The notes under the pieces are model-generated. The model searched no databases. It worked only from the letters and a program-made list of their open reading frames with translations, and had not been told where the DNA came from. 8,842 bases of DNA. Origin: Clostridiaceae bacterium. Its GTDB lineage: Bacteria; Bacillota_A; Clostridia; Acetivibrionales; Acetivibrionaceae. Of the stretch, positions 1 to 4,882 are shown in pieces (positions within the stretch are counted from its first letter, which is position 1; each line of letters opens with the position of its first letter). The stretch covers positions 1-8,842 of the forward strand of contig JAAZCB010000306.1 of the NCBI GenBank assembly GCA_012513545.1, written 5' to 3'. Made by a program: the position numbers and the translations under genes.

Positions 1-750
1 AATATTACTAACGTCGTTAGGAACCTTGCAATAAATTTTATCAAATTCCCTGTATATGTTACTGCCAGTAACAACCAAAACATCCTGTCTGATATTTTCA
101 AGGTTTGAAACCGTTTCTTTTATAAGATAATAACTCATAAGGCTCTTATCCTTTTGAAGACTGTAGATTATAGCGTCATAATGATCTCTTCCCAACCCCT
201 TAGCATTAAAAGGCAGAACATATTTTCTGACTGTATTTTTATCATATAAAAAAACGGTTACATTGTTATTTATTTCATCATTAGGCACAATTGCCATTTT
301 GTAGATACCTTCCATTTGAAAATCTGCTGAAGTGTTTGTTTTCACAAATTCAGACAAGAGGTCGGTGCTTAATTTTGTCTTGAAATCAAAAATTACCGAT
401 TCCTTGATAGCAACCTGACCCCAATCGCTAAAAGCCTCCTGTTTAATTACTTTATTTGAAAGAATTTTTTGGATGTAATACCTTGCATCCTCCCAGATCT
501 GCTCATAATTTTCATCGTTTTCATCGATAACCCAGTGTGACATATAAGCATCTGAAACAATAACCTTATATGGTTTTAGATAATTCGAAATATCATAGTT
601 AATATCTTTTGTACTTCTGTTAAAAACACCCCATAAAAAATTAAAAGGCAATCCCTGATTTTGATAAAGGATGCCTACTTGTATAAAACTTGTTAATACC
701 AGAACTATTAAGACGAATAATTTCTTCCTTTCGCGCTTTTTATAGCTCAT
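1..750 (-). CDS. yycH: YycH-like regulatory membrane protein, 3' end cut by window edge
   Basis: The frame is open from ATG at 750-748 to position 1 (250 codons, no stop), so the C-terminus lies outside the window. I translated it by hand. Residues 1-10 are very basic (MSYKKRERKK). One hydrophobic helix follows at about 11-29, then a hydrophilic region, giving an N-terminal anchor with the bulk of the protein outside the cell. Residues 58-90 (LKPYKVIVSDAYMSHWVID, then an acidic YEQIWEDARYY segment) look like the conserved N-terminal region of YycH proteins, which in Bacillus bind WalK with YycI and restrain its activity. The start codon overlaps the upstream stop (TAATG), and a GGAGG site (positions 757-761) lies inside the end of the upstream gene, so translation is probably coupled. 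Family assignment rests on position behind walRK and this resemblance; YycH sequences diverge widely. Confidence 0.72.
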   Translation of the reverse strand, partial: MSYKKRERKKLFVLIVLVLTSFIQVGILYQNQGLPFNFLWGVFNRSTKDINYDISNYLKPYKVIVSDAYMSHWVIDENDENYEQIWEDARYYIQKILSNKVIKQEAFSDWGQVAIKESVIFDFKTKLSTDLLSEFVKTNTSADFQMEGIYKMAIVPNDEINNNVTVFLYDKNTVRKYVLPFNAKGLGRDHYDAIIYSLQKDKSLMSYYLIKETVSNLENIRQDVLVVTGSNIYREFDKIYCKVPNDVSNI

Positions 751-1313
751 TATTTTCCTCCGGATTTATATACAAATAACTTATTGAGCATATCTGTTAT
801 TCTGAATAATCCGTTTTTTATAGAATCTTTAACCTTTTTATTCAGAACTGTTATGGTATAGCTGTTTATCTGAATACTCTCACCGGGTTTCAAATTTTCC
901 TTGTTGTCCTCATTGTTTTTATTATAAGCGAGTATTCTGATAGTATTAGTACCTATTTCAGGTAATATAATCTCTTTCATAAAAATACCTGATTCACCAA
1001 TATCCCAATAACTCTCGTGCTCGCCATTCTTAGCAGCTTCATTGATATTAAACTCTGTGTATTTATCTGTTTCCTTATCCAATATGTACAATTTTACTCT
1101 TATATCCTTCTTTGTTGTATTTCCACAGATAACATATGAAGACTTGAAAGTGGATTCGTCACCCTCAGGACGGGTTATGGTAACCATAAATTCTTCAGTA
1201 TCCTTAGTTTCTTTTTTAACAAGCATACTGTCTGTATCAACCGCAAAACTTGGAATCAACGAATTCACCGTAATTAATGCGATCAGAAGTAAAAACGTAA
1301 TCTTCTTTATCAT
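750..1313 (-). CDS. Small secreted protein of unknown family between walK and yycH
   Basis: Predicted 187 aa from ATG at 1313. A GTG at 1319 would add two residues, but it overlaps the ribosome binding site GAGG (1321-1324); that site stands 7 nt from the ATG, which decides the start. The N-terminus is a textbook signal peptide: MIKK, a hydrophobic core (about 5-19) and a likely cleavage site after SFA (residue 24). No lipobox cysteine is visible. The mature part of about 163 aa is hydrophilic, with alternating strand-like segments (for example VTITRPEG and TNTIRILAY), which fits a single Ig-like or other beta-sandwich fold; that is inference. I do not recognise the family. It shares a one-base overlap with the YycH-like gene, and a WalR-box/TATAAT pair stands upstream, so an extracytoplasmic role linked to WalK/YycH or the wall is a reasonable guess only. 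Confidence 0.8.
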   Translation of the reverse strand: MIKKITFLLLIALITVNSLIPSFAVDTDSMLVKKETKDTEEFMVTITRPEGDESTFKSSYVICGNTTKKDIRVKLYILDKETDKYTEFNINEAAKNGEHESYWDIGESGIFMKEIILPEIGTNTIRILAYNKNNEDNKENLKPGESIQINSYTITVLNKKVKDSIKNGLFRITDMLNKLFVYKSGGK

Positions 1314-1318
1314 ATTCA

Positions 1319-1325
1319 CACCTCA
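1319..1325 (-). promoter_or_regulatory. Ribosome binding site that decides the start of the secreted-protein gene
   Basis: On the minus strand the sequence reads TGAGGTG directly before GAATATG. The GAGG core (1324-1321) is 7 nt from ATG 1313 but touches the alternative GTG at 1319, so only the ATG is well placed. Confidence 0.7.
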
Positions 1326-1333
1326 TTGAAAGA

Positions 1334-1356
1334 AAAAATAATATAATATTATTTTT
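1334..1356. repeat. Perfect AT-only palindrome, 11-bp arms with 1-nt centre
   Basis: Arms 1334-1344 and 1346-1356 are exact reverse complements around position 1345 and contain only A and T. In a minus-strand transcript it would lie in the leader of the secreted-protein gene, about 9 nt before the Shine-Dalgarno core. It could be a weak A-U hairpin, or merely a product of local AT bias. Confidence 0.55.
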
Positions 1357-1377
1357 GCATATTAACTCTATAAATCT

Positions 1378-1383
1378 ATTATA
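1378..1383 (-). promoter_or_regulatory. Putative -10 hexamer for the secreted-protein/yycH unit
   Basis: The minus strand shows a consensus TATAAT at 1383-1378. No good -35 lies 16-18 nt upstream; that space is occupied by the WalR-box match (1394-1410). This is the arrangement expected when an OmpR/PhoB-type activator substitutes for a -35 element. The predicted transcript start is near 1371, leaving a leader of about 58 nt. AT richness makes chance TATAAT matches common, so the call depends on the neighbouring box. Confidence 0.4.
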
Positions 1384-1393
1384 TAATATGATT

Positions 1394-1410
1394 GTTACAA
1401 AAATATTACA
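1394..1410 (-). promoter_or_regulatory. WalR (YycF) binding box
   Basis: The minus strand reads TGTAAT (1410-1405), five bases ATTTT, then TGTAAC (1399-1394). This matches the known WalR consensus TGTWAH-N5-TGTWAH exactly in both half-sites and in spacing. It starts 13 nt after the walK stop codon and lies 10 nt upstream of a TATAAT hexamer, at about -23 to -39 relative to the predicted start, a position typical of class II activation. The inference is that WalR controls the secreted-protein and yycH-like genes. Confidence 0.55.
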
Positions 1411-1423
1411 CACCTTTTAAGAT

Positions 1424-2143
1424 TCAGTTACACACTGGTAACTTTACTGTGACTTCAGTACCTTTGCCCAGTTCACTCGTAACAGAAATACTCCCTTTGT
1501 GGGCTTCAATAATTTCCTTTGCAATTGCAAGACCCAAGCCGGTTCCTCCCATCTCTCTTGACCTGGCCTTATCTGTCCTGTAAAATCTTTCAAATATCCT
1601 TGATAAATCCTCTTGTGGAATACCAATACCAGAATCGGATACTTTTACGTATACTTCACTGTATATCTTTCCAATATATACTGTAATCCGGCCTTTCTCC
1701 GGCGTGTACTTCATCGCGTTCGTAAGAATATTCAGTATAACCTGTTCCATTCTATCCCTATCTGCCTGAATTTCCGGAATTTCTCCTATAACAAAGCACT
1801 CCAACTTTTGCTCCTTTTCTGAAGCCGAAAGCTCTACCTTCTCAATGCACTTCTTTACAAGGGTCTCAAAGCACACTCTTTCCATATTCCATTGCATCTG
1901 CTGATTATCCAGCCTCGTCAGTTGCAGCAGATCTTTAACAAGACGGGTCATTCTGTCTGCTTCAGTATTAATAACATTTAAAAACCTTTCAGAAGCTTCC
2001 CTGTCATCTAATGCCCCATCGAGAAGCGTTTCGGAATAACTTTTTATAGAGGTCAAAGGTGTCCTTAATTCGTGTGATACATTTGCAACGAATTCCCTTC
2101 TCATATTATCAAGTTTATGCTGCTCGGTTATATCATGAAGCAC
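1424..2143 (-). CDS. walK: WalK C-terminal product: detached HisKA-HATPase kinase module
   Basis: This is the part of walK after the ochre codon. From the in-frame GTG at 2143 it would give a soluble 239-aa protein holding the last strand of the PAS domain (VLHDITEQHK), the full HisKA helical hairpin with the phosphorylated His at residue 24, and a complete HATPase_c domain: N-box Asn138/Asn142, G1 Asp170-x-Gly172-x-Gly174, and the G2 glycine motif at 199-204. No catalytic residue is visibly lost. An AGAGGG stretch (2154-2159) lies 10 nt before this GTG, so internal initiation is conceivable. If made, it would be a cytoplasmic kinase without sensor control. Whether it is translated cannot be told from sequence. 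Confidence 0.5.
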   Translation of the reverse strand: MLHDITEQHKLDNMRREFVANVSHELRTPLTSIKSYSETLLDGALDDREASERFLNVINTEADRMTRLVKDLLQLTRLDNQQMQWNMERVCFETLVKKCIEKVELSASEKEQKLECFVIGEIPEIQADRDRMEQVILNILTNAMKYTPEKGRITVYIGKIYSEVYVKVSDSGIGIPQEDLSRIFERFYRTDKARSREMGGTGLGLAIAKEIIEAHKGSISVTSELGKGTEVTVKLPVCN

Positions 2144-2153
2144 TGCTATAATA

Positions 2154-2159
2154 CCCTCT
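2154..2159 (-). promoter_or_regulatory. Shine-Dalgarno-like AGAGGG before the internal GTG of walK
   Basis: The minus strand reads AGAGGG, ten bases, then GTG at 2143. The bases also encode Glu-Gly in walK, so the match may be coincidental. It matters only because a stop codon sits 72 nt upstream of it. Confidence 0.3.
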
Positions 2160-2230
2160 GCATTTTTAGTTTCATCAGTAAACAGCGCAAAATAAACCTT
2201 AATAAATTTGTCTTTAACGCTAATGTTTGC

Positions 2231-2233
2231 TTA
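2231..2233 (-). other. In-frame ochre codon inside walK
   Basis: The minus-strand codons around it read AGC ACT AAA TAA GCA AAC ATT. The frame on either side codes for contiguous WalK sequence, and the distance from 3214 to the downstream HisKA codons is an exact multiple of three, so no frameshift is needed to explain the break. Confidence 0.9.
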
Positions 2234-3214
2234 TTTAGTGCTGAAAACTTCAAGGTAAAGTATTTCCTCAATTGCTACTCCCAGATCATACATCCTGGAA
2301 AATTCATTGAAATCAAGGCCAAACTCTTCTATTTCAAGCATACGTTTTGAAGCCGGATTGGCGTGAATAAGCTCGCCCTTTAAGTTAAACGCTACAACAC
2401 CGTCAGTCATATAGTTTAAAATTGTTTCTATCTTATTTTTTTCACTTGAAATTTCATTTAAAGTCTTTTTAAGTTCCCGTGACATAAAGTTAAAAGACTT
2501 TGTCAGCTTCCCTATCTCATCCTCTGACTTTACTTCGAGAACCTGCCCAAAATCTCCTGATGCAATTTTTCTAGCTTTATTCATAACATCTACAATTGGA
2601 CCTGTAATTGTTTTCGACAGAAGAAAACCTAGAACCAGTGATAATGCAACAGCTATTAAAAAGATAAGCCAAATAATTTCATTTATTTCACCTAGTGCGT
2701 CCTGCCATTCAGACCTGTCAGCCCTGAAATAAAGGATAAAATCCCCAATCTCTCTTGCATAATCAAAATACCTCTGATCCCCGCTTCTCACGATACTATC
2801 ATCGCTGCCCATACCTCTTGCAAGGGCTGAAAGATAATTACTCGATTTTAAAATCTCGTTTAGAAACTGATCTTCATTATCAGTTGAGTAGCTGCTATCG
2901 CTCGAAAAGACTATGTTATTTGTATTTTTTCTTATAACAGTTAGAGTCTTAAACTCACTTACCATAAAAACTAAAGTAGCATCGTTTCTATTCTTAAGAC
3001 TCGAATAAATTTCTTCTCTTGTGGGATTTTCACTGATATTCCAACGATTAAAAGCGTTTTCTACTCCGTTTTTAAAGGTTTCGTAGTAAAAAATAGGAAT
3101 ATAATAATTTAATATTGCAATGGTTGCAAGCATCAGAGCCATAGTGAAAAGTACAAAAATCAAAACAAGTCTCCACTGCAGACTTCTTATAAATTGCATG
3201 CTTCTTAAAAACAT
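2231..3214 (-). CDS. walK: WalK N-terminal product: TM1-sensor-TM2-HAMP-partial PAS
   Basis: This is the part of walK before the internal ochre codon, 327 aa from ATG 3214. The ATG is preceded by a G-rich site (GGGGGCGG) at close spacing; a second ATG at codon 6 is possible. It keeps both membrane helices, the roughly 140-residue outer sensing region and the whole HAMP linker, but only the first half of the PAS domain (ILNYMTDGVVAFNLKGELI onwards). It lacks the dimerisation/phosphorylation and ATP-binding domains, so alone it cannot act as a kinase. At most it could be a membrane-bound sensor fragment that dimerises through HAMP and binds YycH-type partners. That last role is inference. Confidence 0.6.
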   Translation of the reverse strand: MFLRSMQFIRSLQWRLVLIFVLFTMALMLATIAILNYYIPIFYYETFKNGVENAFNRWNISENPTREEIYSSLKNRNDATLVFMVSEFKTLTVIRKNTNNIVFSSDSSYSTDNEDQFLNEILKSSNYLSALARGMGSDDSIVRSGDQRYFDYAREIGDFILYFRADRSEWQDALGEINEIIWLIFLIAVALSLVLGFLLSKTITGPIVDVMNKARKIASGDFGQVLEVKSEDEIGKLTKSFNFMSRELKKTLNEISSEKNKIETILNYMTDGVVAFNLKGELIHANPASKRMLEIEEFGLDFNEFSRMYDLGVAIEEILYLEVFSTK

Positions 3215-3252
3215 ACCGCCCCCGAGAATGTTGTATTATCAGGCTGAGTAAA

Positions 3253-3314
3253 TTGTGAAAAATACCTTTAATACGTATATATTAAACTGCTATAAAATAA
3301 TATATTTTTCACAA
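3253..3314. repeat. Nested inverted repeat in the walR-walK spacer
   Basis: TTGTGAAAAATA (3253-3264) is the exact reverse complement of TATTTTTCACAA (3303-3314). Inside the 38-nt interval, TTTAATA (3267-3273) pairs with TATTAAA (3280-3286). In the walR-walK transcript this would form a 12-bp outer stem with a 7-bp inner hairpin. No U-tract follows the stem, so it is not a standard terminator; it could be a processing or attenuation structure. It occupies about half of the 133-nt gap between the two genes. Confidence 0.6.
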
Positions 3315-3347
3315 CTTACATAATCATCAGAAGTACGTTATTAAGTA

Positions 3348-4046
3348 CTAACTGACTTTATTAAAATAATAGCCTACCCCTCTTTTAGTCATTATATAAC
3401 ATGGACTACTGGGATCTCTTTCTATTTTCTCCCTTACCCTTCTGACAGTAACATCTACTGTTCTTACATCTCCATAATATTCATAACCCCAAACCTTTTC
3501 CAGAAGATTTTCCCTGGAAAAAATCTGACCATTCTGAAGCGCAAGAAATTTAACCAGTTCGAATTCCCTCAGTGTGAGGTCTATTACTTCATTATTACGT
3601 TTAACTTCATAGCGTTCTGTATCAATTTCAAGATCACCGTATCTGATTATAGTTCCCTGCTTTTTTAAGAGATCGTCAGAGGATGAACTCCTACGCAAAT
3701 TGGCTTTAATTCTAGCCATTAGTTCACGTGTGCTAAAAGGTTTGGTTATATAATCATCAGCTCCAAGTTCAAGTCCTAATACCTTATCTACTTCTTCTTC
3801 CTTAGCAGTAATCATTATAATAGGCACAGACATACTTTCCCTTATTTTTCTGCACACAGTGAATCCATCCATCTTAGGAAGCATTACATCAAGCAGAATA
3901 AGATCCGGATTCTCGCTTAATGCCGATTGAAGAGCCTTCTCTCCATCATTAGCCTCTATAGTTGAAAATCCTTCCTTCATTAGATTAAATCTAAGTATAT
4001 CAACTATATTCTTTTCATCATCAACAATAAGAATTTTAGAACTCAC
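3348..4046 (-). CDS. walR: WalR (YycF) OmpR-family response regulator
   Basis: Predicted 232 aa from GTG 4046. The receiver domain (1-120) has the acidic pair Asp9/Asp10, the phospho-acceptor Asp53 in LILLDVMLP, Thr80 and Lys102 (ITKPFSTRELMARIKANLRR). The winged-helix DNA-binding domain (about 130-232) carries the hallmark WGYEYYGDVRTVDVTVRR recognition region and ends GVGYYFNKVS. Length, Asp53 numbering and the ADDYITKPFSTREL segment all fit WalR, the essential wall-metabolism regulator of low-GC Firmicutes, better than PhoP. A longer open frame begins at GTG 4055, but that codon overlaps the AAGGGG ribosome site, so 4046 is chosen. walK follows after an unusually long 133-nt spacer. A likely promoter with an extended -10 lies at 4114-4143. 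No defect is visible in this gene. Confidence 0.93.
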   Translation of the reverse strand: MSSKILIVDDEKNIVDILRFNLMKEGFSTIEANDGEKALQSALSENPDLILLDVMLPKMDGFTVCRKIRESMSVPIIMITAKEEEVDKVLGLELGADDYITKPFSTRELMARIKANLRRSSSSDDLLKKQGTIIRYGDLEIDTERYEVKRNNEVIDLTLREFELVKFLALQNGQIFSRENLLEKVWGYEYYGDVRTVDVTVRRVREKIERDPSSPCYIMTKRGVGYYFNKVS

Positions 4047-4054
4047 AAAACACA

Positions 4055-4060
4055 CCCCTT
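4055..4060 (-). promoter_or_regulatory. Ribosome binding site that decides the walR start
   Basis: AAGGGG (4060-4055) stands 8 nt upstream of GTG 4046. It overlaps the alternative GTG at 4055, which therefore cannot use it. The chosen start gives MSSKILIVDDE, matching the usual WalR N-terminus. Confidence 0.75.
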
Positions 4061-4084
4061 ATTAAATATAGTAGATATTACCTC

Positions 4085-4111
4085 TATTATATATAAAGTA
4101 TTATATATAAA
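4085..4111. repeat. Tandem 13-mer direct repeat in the walR leader
   Basis: TATTATATATAAA occurs at 4085-4097 and again at 4099-4111, one base apart (period 14). The pair covers the predicted walR transcription start and early leader. Each copy contains a minus-strand TATAAT, so it may provide extra start sites or a repeated protein-binding site, or be low-complexity DNA. Confidence 0.55.
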
Positions 4112-4113
4112 CC

Positions 4114-4143
4114 ATTATAACAAATTATAAATAAATATGAAAA
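4114..4143 (-). promoter_or_regulatory. walR promoter, extended -10 type
   Basis: The minus strand has TTTTCA (4143-4138), an 18-nt spacer and TATAAT (4119-4114), preceded by TG one base upstream (TGTTATAAT, 4122-4114). The consensus -10 with its TG extension compensates for the weak -35. The predicted start near 4107 gives a leader of about 60 nt to the walR GTG. Confidence 0.55.
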
Positions 4144-4222
4144 GATATTTTCAAGCAACAACTCCATATTATTCATAATTTTAATCAAATAATCAGGTAT
4201 TCCAGAATATAAAATAACCTTA

Positions 4223-4250
4223 TTGATTATATTCAAATTTGTGTTATAAT
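4223..4250 (+). promoter_or_regulatory. Promoter for the Spo0E-like gene, extended -10 type
   Basis: TTGATT (4223-4228), a 16-nt spacer, then TATAAT (4245-4250) with TG upstream (TGTTATAAT from 4242). The predicted start near 4257 would leave a leader of about 180 nt before ATG 4438. The later TATAAT hexamers at 4341 and 4364 lack a -35 at proper spacing. Confidence 0.5.
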
Positions 4251-4437
4251 AATATATAATAGTTGGACAAACTGCTTAATAATTACAATACTTTGATTTA
4301 TCGCCTTTTGGTGCATTTTCTATATATTTCTGTGTCTTTATATAATGCTTTTGTTAGTACTTTTATAATACCATATTATTTTTCAGAAGTAGCTTTCTTA
4401 GAAACACCTTACAATTAACCAAAGGGGGCTGCAAGTC
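4251..4437 (+). other. Leader region upstream of the Spo0E-like gene
   Basis: This is an AT-rich stretch with no open frame of note and no recognised riboswitch. Only small pairings are visible, such as TTTC-TTA-GAAA at 4394-4404. It ends in a strong ribosome site AAAGGGGG (4421-4428), 9 nt before the ATG. Confidence 0.4.
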
Positions 4438-4653
4438 ATGTCTAAAGACTTAATGTATTGTCTTATTACTAAAATGCATTTCAGATTAAACCAGATTATT
4501 GAAAGCAATGATTTCGATTTATTAAATGAAAATGTTCAGCAATACAGCCGTAGGTTAGATAGGGTTCTTACTTACTACAACAGGATTTGCATAAACGAAA
4601 GAACTTATGATCTGTGCTTTTATAATGTTGACTCTTCGACCACTACATATTAA
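4438..4653 (+). CDS. Spo0E-like aspartyl-phosphate phosphatase
   Basis: Predicted 71 aa with a strong ribosome site (AAAGGGGG, 9-nt spacing). The protein looks like two helices: residues 10-35 (LITKMHFRLNQIIES onwards) and 36-50 (YSRRLDRVLTYYNR). That second segment matches the Spo0E family signature, Ser-Gln-Glu-Leu-Asp followed by a hydrophobic stretch and Tyr-Tyr, with Ser37, Leu40 and Asp41 kept but Arg38-Arg39 in place of Gln-Glu. Spo0E-type proteins are small helical-hairpin phosphatases that remove phosphate from Spo0A and so delay sporulation. Length fits the family. It is divergent from walR and has its own promoter. The substrate may be Spo0A or another response regulator; the altered motif leaves activity uncertain. 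Confidence 0.7.
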   Translation: MSKDLMYCLITKMHFRLNQIIESNDFDLLNENVQQYSRRLDRVLTYYNRICINERTYDLCFYNVDSSTTTY

Positions 4654-4805
4654 TATATTTGGTCAACAATTTATTTCATTAACTCTATCAAGATACAAAG
4701 CAACAAATTAGGGCTAAAATATATATGAAACTTTATTTTACATTGGCTTTTAGTATTTGCTATGTTTACGTTGTATCATAAATTATTTTATACTATTATA
4801 AATGC

Positions 4806-4835
4806 GATAAAAGGGCTTTATGAGCCCTTTTTATC
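4806..4835. terminator. Bidirectional hairpin terminator between convergent genes
   Basis: GATAAAAGGGCT (4806-4817) pairs with AGCCCTTTTTATC (4823-4835), with one bulged base and a 5-nt loop. The A-rich and T-rich arms give T-runs on the 3' side in either direction. It lies between the ends of the Spo0E-like gene (4653, plus) and the dehydratase gene (4883, minus) and can serve both. Confidence 0.8.
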
Positions 4836-4882
4836 ACGATCATTTCCCGGATCAGTTGATTTATCTTTTACAAAATTTATCA

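Larger units (their letters stand above)
1424..3214 (-). pseudogene. walK: walK sensor histidine kinase gene interrupted by one in-frame stop codon
   Basis: Read in one frame from ATG 3214 to TGA at 1424, this is a full-length WalK-type kinase of 596 codons, close to the roughly 610 aa of Bacillus WalK. The order is TM1 (about 16-38), an extracytoplasmic sensor region (39-178), TM2 (179-199), HAMP (200-253), PAS (about 262-372), HisKA with the phospho-accepting His at 381 (FVANVSHELRTPL), and an HATPase domain with N-box (NILTNAMKY), G1 (DSGIGIP), F-box (FERFYR) and G2 (GGTGLGLAIAKEI). Codon 328, inside the PAS domain, is TAA (2233-2231). The sequence after it continues the PAS fold in the same frame (ANISVKDKFIKVYF), so this is a point nonsense change; CAA to TAA (Gln) would need one base. 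WalK normally phosphorylates WalR. Possible explanations are real inactivation, two split products, suppression, or a sequencing error. Confidence 0.85.

Noticed and set aside
1042..1329. Plus-strand open frame of 95 codons antisense to the secreted-protein gene
   Set aside because: The minus-strand gene has a signal peptide, ribosome site and coupled neighbour; the plus-strand frame has none of these.
2143..2233. Frameshift as the cause of the walK break
   Set aside because: The distance between the two open parts is an exact multiple of three, and the residues between them read as continuous PAS sequence in the same frame.
4725..4781. 18-codon hydrophobic mini-ORF (MKLYFTLAFS...) in the convergent spacer
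   Set aside because: No ribosome site at proper spacing and no promoter; too short in AT-rich DNA to support.
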